DNA of 64,000 bases from Stutzerimonas kunmingensis (GTDB lineage Bacteria; Pseudomonadota; Gammaproteobacteria; Pseudomonadales; Pseudomonadaceae). The stretch covers positions 1,054,001 through 1,118,000 of the forward strand of contig NZ_PISM01000004.1 of NCBI RefSeq assembly GCF_002929225.1, given 5' to 3'. Within the stretch, counting starts at the first letter, position 1. The number at the start of each line of letters is the position of its first letter. Made by a program: the position numbers and the translations under genes. Below are positions 1-9,119 of this stretch, piece by piece. The notes beneath the pieces were generated by a model that saw nothing but the letters and a program-made list of their open reading frames with translations, was not told where the DNA came from and made no database searches.

Positions 1-65
1 CGCACGGTGAGCTGGGTGGAAAAGCAGTACTGGTCTTCCGGGAAATGCAGGGTAAGACGCGCCAT
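1..65 (-). CDS. Thioesterase-like protein, N-terminus only (cut by window edge)
   Basis: Only the first 21 codons are present; the gene runs off the left edge. The visible protein starts MARLTLHFPEDQYCFSTQ, which resembles the beginning of Pseudomonas hotdog-fold acyl-CoA thioesterases. This is from memory of the family and rests on very little sequence. It is a separate unit from the NIT-like gene, whose stop lies 228 bases upstream on the same strand with a REP-like repeat in between. Confidence 0.45.
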   Translation of the reverse strand, partial: MARLTLHFPEDQYCFSTQLTV

Positions 66-136
66 GGGTCGCTCGGTAATCGGTCGAAGGTGCGCATTCT
101 AGCGTTGTGTCATTCGCCCAGGTTAGATGCGGGCTC

Positions 137-205
137 GTGGGAGCGGTCTTGACCGCGAATGAGCCGGCACCGGGCGGGCCCATTCGCGGCTGAGGTCGCT
201 CCTAC
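137..205. repeat. REP-like inverted repeat
   Basis: The left arm GTGGGAGCGGTCTTGACCGC and the right arm, read on the other strand from 205 (GTAGGAGCGACCTCAGCCGC), are near-matching and face each other around a GC-rich centre. Both arms start with the GTAGGAGCG-type head known from Pseudomonas REP elements. The element fills the gap between two same-strand genes and may act as a terminator or mRNA-end structure. No REP-associated transposase is present. Confidence 0.6.
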
Positions 206-293
206 TGGAGGCCCTAGGTGGAGCGGCGCCTGCACGTAGCCATGCGTTGGCGGCTACGAATGGAGCGGAGGCAGACCCCGCAACCTCGATCCG

Positions 294-1016
294 TCAGCCC
301 GCCCGATGCAAGCCACGCTGCGCTTGTACGCCACTGTGCTGCAGACGTTGCTGGATCAACTGCAGGCGCGCGTCGATGAAGGGAGTGACCAGGGCAAAAC
401 ACTCGGGCGGGCTCAGCCTCGGTTGGGCTGCATGGATCACGCTGCGCTCCAGCTTGCCGACCAGCCGCTTCAGCTCCATATCGGTGTCTGTAACCATGCG
501 CCGACAGAGTGCTTTCAGGCGCTTTTGCAACGCCGGCGTGCAGCCGCCCTGATTCGAGGCGACGACGCAGAGGCCGCGCAGGCGTGCCACGTCTTCCAGT
601 TCGCGGCAGGCGCGAGCGGCTTCGGTGGGTTCGTTGCTCGATATCGGCGCCCGCTTCTCAAGCGCATCGATAAGGGTTTCGATCAGAGCGCAATGCCCGT
701 CGAAATCGGCAGGGTTGTTGCGCAGAACCAGCCAGCCTTCGGTTATCGAATACGCATCGGGCAGGGCACTGCGCTGTTGCAGACGTTGCGTCAGGCTTGT
801 CGCCAGCGCGCAGCGCAGCGCTACCGCAGTGGGTTCGCTCTGTACGCCCAGACCGCGATGCTGTTGCAGCAGGCGGAGAATCTCCAGATCTTCCTGAACT
901 GCCAGCAGGCGCAACTGCGCTACGCGTCGGGAATGTTGTGCGCTGGCCATGCCGTTCAGATAGTGGCCCAGCATCAACAGTGCACAGGCGATCGCCAAGG
1001 TCGCGGTGATGGTCAT
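294..1016 (-). CDS. Membrane-anchored NIT-like helical protein
   Basis: A 240-residue protein with one N-terminal membrane segment (about residues 3-20) followed by about 220 residues of predicted helix. Residues 49-57 read LLQQHRGLG, resembling the LQ.ERG.S motif at the first helix of nitrate/nitrite-sensing NIT domains (NasR type). No output domain (kinase, ANTAR or chemotaxis) follows, so it would be a sensor or binding module only. The chosen ATG at 1016 has an AGGG ribosome site; an earlier in-frame ATG at 1085 lies inside the upstream terminator hairpin and is unlikely. The gene follows nasT on the same strand after a structured 300-base leader. The function is inference; the NIT match rests on a short motif plus context. 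Confidence 0.6.
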   Translation of the reverse strand: MTITATLAIACALLMLGHYLNGMASAQHSRRVAQLRLLAVQEDLEILRLLQQHRGLGVQSEPTAVALRCALATSLTQRLQQRSALPDAYSITEGWLVLRNNPADFDGHCALIETLIDALEKRAPISSNEPTEAARACRELEDVARLRGLCVVASNQGGCTPALQKRLKALCRRMVTDTDMELKRLVGKLERSVIHAAQPRLSPPECFALVTPFIDARLQLIQQRLQHSGVQAQRGLHRAG

Positions 1017-1316
1017 TCTACAAATCCCTGAAGTGAGCGCGCGGCACTGCCGCGCGGGCAACAAAAAAGGCGTCCGGACCGGCATGTCGAAACATGCGGT
1101 GCAGGGACGCCTTCGTCTTTGCCGGACGCCCTCGTTGGCTCGGCCAACCCATCTAGCAAGCTGCTTGCCAGCCTGCCGCTTGCTGCAGGCTTTCGGCTGA
1201 ACGCCGCGTCGTGGCGGATGGCGGCGTTGCAGCTGTCTTACGGTCCATGCCGAGGGACCGAGAGCACGCTCGCCGATGGTGCGTTTGGTCGAGCGGTTGC
1301 ACTGCGGTCGGGCAGC
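1017..1316 (-). promoter_or_regulatory. Structured leader between nasT and the NIT-like gene
   Basis: This 300-base gene-free stretch is rich in hairpins on the minus strand. They include CGGTCC/GGACCG at about 1241-1260, AACGCCGC/GCGGCGTT at about 1200-1228, GCCTGC/GCAGGC at about 1172-1191, GTTGGC/GCCAAC at about 1134-1148, then the terminator at 1063-1111. Hairpins ahead of a terminator are the layout used by ANTAR antiterminators such as NasT, encoded just upstream. The loops I see are not the canonical six-base A..G.. loops, so a NasT target is inference. Confidence 0.45.
1063..1111 (-). terminator. Strong intrinsic terminator with an alternative 5' arm
   Basis: On the minus strand GGCGTCC (1105-1111) pairs with GGACGCC (1069-1075) through an extended stem capped by GCATGT-TTCG-ACATGC, followed by six Ts (1063-1068). 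A second copy of GGCGTCC at 1124-1130 could pair with the same 3' arm and break the terminator. The next start codon (1016) is only about 47 bases downstream, and that space is mostly another GC hairpin. Transcription of the downstream gene therefore probably requires read-through. Confidence 0.8.
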
Positions 1317-1895
1317 TCACTGCCCAAGCAGCTCGTTCATGGCGATGATCTGCTCGGCGACCTGGATCAGCTTCTGCTGGCGACTCATCGCCTGGCGGCG
1401 CATCAGGGTGTAGGCCTCTTCCTCCTTGCAGTCGCGCATCTTCATCAGCATGCCCTTGGCCAGCTCGATGCGTTTGCGTTCCGCGAGTTGCTGCTCGCGG
1501 GCCTGCAATTGCGCACGGATCGCCTGGTCAGCCTCGAAACGCGCCATCGCCACATCGAGGATCGGCTTGAGTCGCTGGGCCTGAATGCCCTCGACGATAT
1601 AGGCGCTGACCCCGGCGCGGATGGCCTGACGCATGGCATCCGGGTCACTGTCGTCGGTGAACATGACGATGGGCCGTGGTTGATCGCGGCTGACCAGCAC
1701 CACTTGCTCCAGCACATCGCGGCCCGGTGAGTCGGTGTCGATCAGCACCACGTCCGGACGGATCGCCTCGACCCGCTCGGGCAGATCAATGGTCAGGCCG
1801 GATTCATCGATGACTTCGAAGCCGGCCTCGATCAGCGCGCTTCGCAGGCGCCCGATCTTGCGTGGGGTGTCGTCGATCAGCAGGATGCGCAACAT
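1317..1895 (-). CDS. nasT: NasT, ANTAR-type nitrate antiterminator
   Basis: A 192-residue cytoplasmic regulator. An N-terminal receiver-like domain (MLRILLIDDTP at the start, VLIDTDSP near residues 50-57) is followed by a helical ANTAR RNA-binding domain over the last ~55 residues (ERKRIELAKGMLMKMRDCKE, then a LMRRQAMSRQQKL stretch). In known systems NasT binds hairpin leaders of nitrate-assimilation mRNAs and prevents termination, and is held inactive by NasS without nitrate. The ATG at 1895 has AGGAG eight bases upstream and lies 15 bases after the nasS stop, so the pair is an operon. A longer reading from 1913 lacks a comparable ribosome site. Confidence 0.93.
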   Translation of the reverse strand: MLRILLIDDTPRKIGRLRSALIEAGFEVIDESGLTIDLPERVEAIRPDVVLIDTDSPGRDVLEQVVLVSRDQPRPIVMFTDDSDPDAMRQAIRAGVSAYIVEGIQAQRLKPILDVAMARFEADQAIRAQLQAREQQLAERKRIELAKGMLMKMRDCKEEEAYTLMRRQAMSRQQKLIQVAEQIIAMNELLGQ

Positions 1896-1909
1896 GCCTG
1901 ATCTCCTGC

Positions 1910-3130
1910 TCAAAGTGCAGCCACCATGGCCTGATCGGCCATGGCGTGCAGCGGGAAACTGCGGGCGTAGGCTGCCGGATCGCTGCCGTCCCAGGTCTTG
2001 CCATCCATCAGCGTGGCGCTGCGCAGGGGCGACTCCGGCACGGTGATGCCCAGCGCTCCGGCGGCCTGTCGGTACAGCTCGATCTGTTGCACCTGGCTTG
2101 CCACCAGCTGGTAGTCCGGGTCCTGGCGCAATAAACCCCAGCGCCGCAGCTGGGTCATGAACCAGAGGCCGTCGGACAGGTAGGGTATGTTCGCCGCGCC
2201 ATCGGCAAAGGAGCGCAGCGGGTGTTGGTCATTCCAGGCGTTGCCCAGCCCATCCTGATACAAGCCGAGAAAGCGTGATTCGATGGCTGCCAGCGGCGCG
2301 TTGACATACTCGCTCCCGGCAATCAGCTGTGCGGTGCTGCGGCGGTTTTCCTGGCTCTGGTCGATGAAGCGACTCGCTTCGAGCACCGCCATCACCAGTG
2401 CGCGCGCGGTGTTGGGGTACTGCTCGACGAATGCGCGGGTGCAGCCGAGCACCTTTTCCGGATGATCCGGCCATATCGACTGGCTGGTTGCGAGGGTGAA
2501 GCCGACCCCCTCGGCGATCGCCTGCGCACCCCAGGGTTCGCCGGCGCAGAAACCGTCGATGCGCCCGGCCTGCAGGTACGCCACCATCTGCGATGGCGGC
2601 AGCACCAGCGTCCGCACATCCTGCAGCGGGTGGATACCATTGGCGGCCAGCCAATAATAGAGCCACAGCGCGTGGGTGCCGGTGGGGAAGGTATGCGCGA
2701 GAGTCAGGCGTGCACCGCTTTGGCGCACGCTGTTGCGCAATGCCTCGGGATCGGTCACGCCGGCAGCCTTGAGCGGGGTCGACAGGTTGATGCTCTGGCC
2801 GTTCTGCGCAAGCCCCATGAGCACCGCCATATCCACGGCGCGGCTGCCGCCGATTCCCAGGTGCACGGCATATATCAGTCCGTACAGGCCGTGCGCTGCG
2901 TCCAGTTCACCGCCGATCAGCTTGTCGCGCAGGCCCGACCACGAGTTCTGGCGGTGCAGGTTGAGCGTCAGGCCGAAGGGCTGGGCGAAGCCCTGGGTGG
3001 CGGCGACGATCAGCGAGGCGGCATCGGTAAGTGGCAGAAAGCCCAGGTTGAGCGAGCTCTTTTCCGGTGCATCGCTGCCGGCGACCCATGCCAGTGCATC
3101 GTGGCGGGGCGACGTGGAGGGTTCGGTCAT
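1910..3130 (-). CDS. nasS: NasS, nitrate sensor protein (CmpA/NrtA family)
   Basis: A 406-residue protein of the nitrate/nitrite periplasmic-binding fold but without a signal peptide, as expected for cytoplasmic NasS. Recognisable stretches are LNLGFLPLTDAASLIVAATQ near the N-terminus, SARLTLAHTFPTG-like and GTHALWLYYWLAANGI mid-protein, and GRIDGFCAGEPWGAQAI. In the NasST mechanism nitrate binding to NasS releases NasT. The ATG at 3130 follows a GAAAGG ribosome site. NasT follows 15 bases downstream. No nitrate transporter or reductase gene lies in the window, so their targets are outside it apart from the possible leader at 1017-1316. Confidence 0.92.
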   Translation of the reverse strand: MTEPSTSPRHDALAWVAGSDAPEKSSLNLGFLPLTDAASLIVAATQGFAQPFGLTLNLHRQNSWSGLRDKLIGGELDAAHGLYGLIYAVHLGIGGSRAVDMAVLMGLAQNGQSINLSTPLKAAGVTDPEALRNSVRQSGARLTLAHTFPTGTHALWLYYWLAANGIHPLQDVRTLVLPPSQMVAYLQAGRIDGFCAGEPWGAQAIAEGVGFTLATSQSIWPDHPEKVLGCTRAFVEQYPNTARALVMAVLEASRFIDQSQENRRSTAQLIAGSEYVNAPLAAIESRFLGLYQDGLGNAWNDQHPLRSFADGAANIPYLSDGLWFMTQLRRWGLLRQDPDYQLVASQVQQIELYRQAAGALGITVPESPLRSATLMDGKTWDGSDPAAYARSFPLHAMADQAMVAAL

Positions 3131-3307
3131 GCTGTGGGCCTTTCGATTGCGAAGCGTGCGGCACAGGTAACCGTGCACGACGGATCAGGAGTGGTCTATG
3201 CCAAGCCTGAAGCAAGCGATATGCCAGCGAGAAAGTGGTGCGCCATGCGGTGCCCGTGCACCGCGTTGGTCAGGCGCGTCTGGTGTGAAGCGGTGTGGCG
3301 TTGCCGG

Positions 3308-4936
3308 TCAGCGTGGATACAGTGGTGGCAGGGCGCTGTGGTCCTGCTCGACACTCGGACTGGTCGCTGGAGGGAGCGTCTGGATTGCCTGCCACAGCGC
3401 CTCTCCCTGCCAACGCTGGCCGGCTTCGCTGTACAGCGCACCATTGAGTCCGTCCAGCGCATCGGACAGCGGCACGAAGCGCGCAGCCATGTCGGCCAGC
3501 GTCTCCGGCTGTTGCCGCGCCCAGGCATCCAGCGCCTGGCGAGTGGCCTGCGAGTCGTTGGCCTGGCAGGCGCGACGCAGGTCGTCGAGCAGGCTGCGTG
3601 GGGTCGGGCCAGGCTGCAGTGCGCGCTGCACTGCGGGTTGCCGCCGCGCGTGTAGCCACAGTCCGAAGCCGGCGAGGGTGGACAGGGCGAAGAGCAGGGT
3701 ACTCAGCTGCCAGGGCCACAATAGCTGCTGCTCGGCAGGTAGTGGCGTTGCGGCCGGTTGCTCGGCGGGCGTCGGCGCGAGATTCGGATTATCGGCGACA
3801 TTCAGGGTCCGTTCGTCCAGCGTGGTGCGTTCCAGCCGGTCTTCCACGGTGTTCCACCAGACCACTTCCACCGCGGGTAGCTGCAACGCGCCGCTGCGCG
3901 TGGGAATCAGCGCCTCGCGCTGCTCGCGGCTACCGACCAGACCCGCGCCACTGACTTCGTTGGCCAGGATCGGTTGATCCGGGTAGCGGCGCAGGTCGGG
4001 GCTCTGGGCAGAACCGATGGCGGGCAACTGGGTGCTGGTCAGGCCTTCGGCCTTGAGCAACAGGCTGCGGGTGAGCGATTCGCCGGTCTGTGCCTGATCG
4101 GGCTCCGGGCTCCAGGCCTCGACCAGGGTCAGGCTGCGTGCCGGCAGCCAGGGCGCCGCGGCGGGGTAGTCCGCCGGTTTGCGCTTGACCGTCAGCGGAA
4201 TGCTTGGTGACCTGACCTGCGTCGAGCGGCCCGAACGCGAGCCGAACAGCGGGTTGCTGCCATTGGTCACGGTGGTGGCGCTGAACAGTTGGGCAGGGAT
4301 GGTCAGCTCGCCGGACTTCTGCGGGAACAGCGCATAGCGCACTTCGATGACGCCGTGGCGAATGCCGTTGATGGTTTTCTCGTAGGTGCGTGGCTCACCG
4401 AGCCGTTCGACCAGGGCTTCCGGCATCTGCAGCGGCGAGAGGGTGCTGTCGTCGTACAGCGAAACCGAATGATAGATGCGCAGGGTAAGAATCACCTGGG
4501 CCTGAACGTAAACGTTTTCCTGATCGACGCTGGCATCGATGAAGATCGGCGCCAGCTGGTCGCTTTCGGTATTTTTCAGCGATTCCTGGACCATCAATGT
4601 GATCGGCTCGCTGCGCCAGTCGCCCAGTTGCAGCGGCGGGATGATCACGTAGCCGGTCTGCTTCGGCCGCAGGGTAATCAACCAGCGTGTGATCGCATAG
4701 GCTTCGCCGTTGCTGCTGGAAAGCTGGTTGACCTGACGGGTGTCGAACACCTCGAACAATGGCTCCAGCGGCTGCAGGTCGGGCTTGCCGAATACCGTGC
4801 TGCCCTGGCTTTCCAGGCTCAGCTCCAGGGTTTCGTCAATGCTCAGCTGGGTGCGGTCAACCCGGGCGAACAGGCCGGCGGCTGCGGCCTGACCAGCAAG
4901 GAGGCCGAGCAGAAGAAAAGCCATCAGGCGCATCAT
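3308..4936 (-). CDS. batD: BatD-type protein (oxygen-tolerance/Bat operon)
   Basis: A 542-residue envelope protein with a signal peptide (MMRLMAFLLLGLLAGQAAAA), a long periplasmic beta-rich region and a membrane segment near residues 410-430 (LLWPWQLSTLLFALSTLAGF), then a cytoplasmic helical tail. This is the BatD layout. The start was set at 4936 because that ATG overlaps the TGA of the preceding gene (ATGA), as at other junctions in this operon; a longer frame to 5023 would run deep into the upstream gene. It is last in the moxR-bat operon. Bat proteins are linked to stress or oxygen tolerance but the biochemical role is unsettled. Confidence 0.88.
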   Translation of the reverse strand: MMRLMAFLLLGLLAGQAAAAGLFARVDRTQLSIDETLELSLESQGSTVFGKPDLQPLEPLFEVFDTRQVNQLSSSNGEAYAITRWLITLRPKQTGYVIIPPLQLGDWRSEPITLMVQESLKNTESDQLAPIFIDASVDQENVYVQAQVILTLRIYHSVSLYDDSTLSPLQMPEALVERLGEPRTYEKTINGIRHGVIEVRYALFPQKSGELTIPAQLFSATTVTNGSNPLFGSRSGRSTQVRSPSIPLTVKRKPADYPAAAPWLPARSLTLVEAWSPEPDQAQTGESLTRSLLLKAEGLTSTQLPAIGSAQSPDLRRYPDQPILANEVSGAGLVGSREQREALIPTRSGALQLPAVEVVWWNTVEDRLERTTLDERTLNVADNPNLAPTPAEQPAATPLPAEQQLLWPWQLSTLLFALSTLAGFGLWLHARRQPAVQRALQPGPTPRSLLDDLRRACQANDSQATRQALDAWARQQPETLADMAARFVPLSDALDGLNGALYSEAGQRWQGEALWQAIQTLPPATSPSVEQDHSALPPLYPR

Positions 4937-6657
4937 CGATTGGTTTCCTGGTGCTTGCGTTGTTCGTAGAGAAATTTCCTTCGCAGCAGCTCGCCGGGAT
5001 CGTCCGGAATCTGCCGCAACCATTGCTCCATCGCCTGTTGCCGTTCCTGCTCGGGGAGCGCCTCGTGTTGCGCCTGGGCCGCGCTGCCATCCATTTCTTC
5101 GGTCTCGGGCGTGGCTTCGGTTGTCGATGTCTGCGAGGCGCCGCTGGCTTCGCTGGACGGCTCGCCCTGGGCATCCTCCGGCGAAGGGGAATGGGCAGAG
5201 CCCGCTTCCTGTGATTGCGGCTGCTCGGGTTGCGGCAGTGGTTCTTCGGTTTGCTCGTCCTGCTGATTCTGTTCCTGCTCGGGCTCGGGCTGTTCCTGCT
5301 GGCGGCGCAGCAGCTCTTCGATCAGCGCCTTGTTGCGCTGCGCCGCCTGTAGATCAGGCTGCAGGTCCAGCGCCTGGTCATAGGCTTCGATGGCGGCCTC
5401 GAAGGCTTCGCTACGAGCCAGGGCATTGCCACGGTTGTAGTGATCGGCGGCCGTGTTGCCTTCGGCGAACAGTTCTGCCGCGCCGGCATAGTCGCCGGCC
5501 TGATAGCGGGCGGTGGCCTGCCAGCGGCGATCGGTGAAGCGCTCGGCGGCCTCGGCCGGCCGCTCCGCGTCCAGCAGGCGTTGGCCCTGCTGATCGCGAC
5601 GTAGCCAGAGGTCCTCTAGCTCGAAGGCATTGGCAGGCTGCGGCTGCAGCAGCAATAGCGGTAGGCAGAACAACCAGCCGCGGCGACCGGCGAGGGCGGC
5701 CAGCAAGAGCAGTGACAACAGCAGCCAGTGCCCCTGATCCAGCCAGGCTTCCAGCCGCGTGATTTCATCGTCCTGGCGCAACGTGCCAGTTTGATCGAGC
5801 AGACCGAGGGCCGTCAGGTCGTCGTCACCCAGCCGCGCGCGCTGATAGCGCCCTCCCAGCTCGTTGGCCAGGCGTCGCAGTCTGGCGTTGTCCAGGCGCG
5901 GGATGAGGATTGCGCCTTGGGCATCCTTGATGAAACTGCCGTCCTTGCCGGCGATTGGCGCGCCTTGTTCGGTGCCGACGCCGAGTATCAGCAGTTGCTC
6001 GTTTCTGCCCTCCATCAGCGTGACGATGGCGCTGCGCTCGTGCTCGTCCAGGCTGCTGCCGATCAGCAGCAAGCGCCCGCGCCCCAGGCCAGCCTGTTCG
6101 AGCAGGGCGAGGCCTTTGGCCACGGCAAGGTCCGCGCGCTGGCCCTGCTCGGGCATCAGCGTCGGGTGCAGGGCATCGAGCAGGTTGCGGGTGGTCGCCA
6201 GGTCATCGGATAGCGGCACCACGGTGTGGGCGCTGCCGGCGAATACCAAGACGGCGGTCTGTACGTCCTGTCGGCGCTCGAGCAGATCCAGCAGCTTGCG
6301 CTTGGCCTGTTCCAGGCGAGTGGGTGGTGCGTCGCTGGCGAGCATCGATGGCGTGAGTTCCAGAAGCACCACCAGGGGATCGCTGCGCTTGATGCTCGGC
6401 TGTTCGAAGCGTTGCCAGCTGGGCCCGAGCAATGCGATGACCGCCAGCAGCCAGGCCAGGCCCAGCACCAGCCAGGGCAGGCGACTGTGGCGCAGTCGGC
6501 CACGGGTCAGCAAGGCGGCATGAAAGGCTTCCGGCAGAAGACGCTGCCAGCGCCCGACCTGCAACTGCCGATGCCAGAGCCGCCACAGCAGCCAGATCAG
6601 TAGCGGCAGGATGAGCAGCCAGTATGGCCGCAACAGATGGGGTAGCAGTTCGTTCAT
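4933..6657 (-). CDS. Fused BatB/BatC: VWFA domain plus TPR protein
   Basis: A 574-residue protein combining two functions that are separate genes (batB, batC) in some bacteria. The N-terminal half has membrane segments at about residues 14-27 and 58-78, a VWFA domain, and a further membrane segment near residues 310-330. The C-terminal half has TPR-like repeats (YNRGNALARSEAFEAAIEAY) followed by a Gln/Glu/Pro/Ser-rich low-complexity tail of about 100 residues. The metal-site motif reads ELTPS rather than the usual D.S.S, so metal binding may be weak. The start overlaps the batA stop (ATGA), and its own stop overlaps batD. Confidence 0.87.
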   Translation of the reverse strand: MNELLPHLLRPYWLLILPLLIWLLWRLWHRQLQVGRWQRLLPEAFHAALLTRGRLRHSRLPWLVLGLAWLLAVIALLGPSWQRFEQPSIKRSDPLVVLLELTPSMLASDAPPTRLEQAKRKLLDLLERRQDVQTAVLVFAGSAHTVVPLSDDLATTRNLLDALHPTLMPEQGQRADLAVAKGLALLEQAGLGRGRLLLIGSSLDEHERSAIVTLMEGRNEQLLILGVGTEQGAPIAGKDGSFIKDAQGAILIPRLDNARLRRLANELGGRYQRARLGDDDLTALGLLDQTGTLRQDDEITRLEAWLDQGHWLLLSLLLLAALAGRRGWLFCLPLLLLQPQPANAFELEDLWLRRDQQGQRLLDAERPAEAAERFTDRRWQATARYQAGDYAGAAELFAEGNTAADHYNRGNALARSEAFEAAIEAYDQALDLQPDLQAAQRNKALIEELLRRQQEQPEPEQEQNQQDEQTEEPLPQPEQPQSQEAGSAHSPSPEDAQGEPSSEASGASQTSTTEATPETEEMDGSAAQAQHEALPEQERQQAMEQWLRQIPDDPGELLRRKFLYEQRKHQETNR

Positions 6658-7673
6658 CGGCGCTGCTCCCGTCGCCAGGCCAGGCGTTGCAACTGTGCAC
6701 TCCACAGGCTGGCCGCGACCATCAGCAGGCTGATCAGCAAAGCCGCCGACAGCGGCCAGATGTACAGGGCCTCGGCCACACGGGCCTGGGCTGGTTGCTG
6801 CGCTGCCGGCTCGAGACGATCCAGCGTATCGCCGATCGCCTTCAGCTCTGCGCTCGACGAGGCGCGGAAATACTCACCGCCGGTTTGCTCGGAAATGGCG
6901 CGCAGAGTCGGCTCGTCGAGGTCCAGGCCAGGGTTGAAACCGAAGCGGCTGAGCACGCCACCTTCTCCCGGCACGGCGCCGATGCCGATGGTGTGGACCC
7001 GTACGCCTTCTTCGGCGGCCAGCGAGGCCGCCAGCAGTGGCTCGATTTCGCCACCGTTGTTGGCACCGTCGGTGATCAGTACCAGCACGCGACTGTTCGT
7101 CGGTCGCTCCCTGAGGCGTTTAACCGCTAGGCCGATGGCGTCCCCTATCGCAGTGTTGCTGCCGGCGATGCCAACCCGGGCTTCGTCCAGCCAGACTCGC
7201 ACGGTGTGGCGATCGAAGGTCAGTGGCGCCTGCAGATAGGCCTTGCTGCCGAAGAGAATCAGGCCGACGCGATCGCCACGACGCTCCTCGATGAAGTCGC
7301 CGAGCAGTACCTTGACCAATTCCAGCCGCGTCAGCTCCTCGTCCTGCCACTGCATGTCGGGGTAATCCATCGAGCCGGAGACGTCCACTGCCAGCAGCAG
7401 ATCGCGGCCGCTGGTGGGCAGCGGCAGTGGTTCACCCAGCCACTGGGGGCGTGCTGCGGCGAACAGCAGCAACAGCCAGATGGTCAGGTAGGGCAGTTGC
7501 TGGCGCCAGGCGGGCAGGGCGACACGCGCGCGCCGGCCGGACAGCTGCTGCAGTTCGTCGAGGAAGCTGACCTTCAGCGCGGCTTCGCCGCTATCGGCCG
7601 GCGGCAGCAGTGCGCGCAGCAGCCAGGGCAGCGGTAGCAGCAGGAAGACCCAGGGCCAGGCCAGTTCAAACAT
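6654..7673 (-). CDS. batA: BatA, membrane VWFA protein
   Basis: A 339-residue protein with N-terminal membrane segments (about residues 3-20 and 58-74), a VWFA domain with an intact metal-site motif DVSGS at residues 97-101, and a C-terminal membrane segment (LYIWPLSAALLISLLMVAAS). It contrasts with the degenerate site of the following BatB/C fusion. The ATG at 7673 overlaps the end of the DUF4381 gene by eight bases. It probably forms a membrane complex with the neighbouring Bat proteins and the MoxR ATPase, by analogy with other MoxR-VWA systems. Confidence 0.9.
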   Translation of the reverse strand: MFELAWPWVFLLLPLPWLLRALLPPADSGEAALKVSFLDELQQLSGRRARVALPAWRQQLPYLTIWLLLLFAAARPQWLGEPLPLPTSGRDLLLAVDVSGSMDYPDMQWQDEELTRLELVKVLLGDFIEERRGDRVGLILFGSKAYLQAPLTFDRHTVRVWLDEARVGIAGSNTAIGDAIGLAVKRLRERPTNSRVLVLITDGANNGGEIEPLLAASLAAEEGVRVHTIGIGAVPGEGGVLSRFGFNPGLDLDEPTLRAISEQTGGEYFRASSSAELKAIGDTLDRLEPAAQQPAQARVAEALYIWPLSAALLISLLMVAASLWSAQLQRLAWRREQRR

Positions 7674-8156
7674 GCTTGCGGATCCAGATGTCAACGGCCT
7701 GTTCGAGCCCGTCGATGGCCTTGTCGTCGAGGCGGCACTCGGCCCGGTAGGCACCTTCGACGAGAATCATCCAGCGGGTCAGCCCGGCGGCAGGGCAGCG
7801 GTTGTCGAGAAAGGCCAGCCACGCGCGCCCACTGAGCGTGTGCGGGTGGTCGTTGGGGTAACGAATGCGGCAGAGCCGCTTGAGCAGCCCATTGAGTTGT
7901 TGCAGCCACTGGCTGGCCGGTTGCCCGCCGTAGGGTTTGCTCAAGCGCGAAAGCTCGATGAGCGCCTCCTGACGCTGCGGTTCCAGCGGTGGCTCCGGCT
8001 GCACACGGGGCTTGCGCCTGAGCAGCCGGTGACGAAGTCGCCAGAGCAAGCCAAGCGCCATCAGCAGCACCAGGCCGAGCAGCCACCAGCCCGGCGCTGG
8101 AGGCCACCAGCTGATCGGCTCGGGGCTGATCAGCGGAGCCAGTTGATCGAGCGGAT

Positions 8157-8160
<4 letters not shown>
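7666..8160 (-). CDS. DUF4381 membrane protein
   Basis: A 164-residue protein with one strong membrane segment (about residues 25-42, WWLLGLVLLMALGLLWRL) preceded by a Pro/Trp-rich start and followed by a basic stretch and a soluble C-terminal domain. This architecture and its position between DUF58 and batA are those of DUF4381 proteins in Pseudomonas bat clusters. It overlaps the DUF58 gene by four bases and batA by eight, so it is translationally coupled. The role is unknown; it may be a small scaffold of the Bat complex. Confidence 0.82.
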
Positions 8161-9118
<958 letters not shown>

Positions 9119-9119
<1 letters not shown>

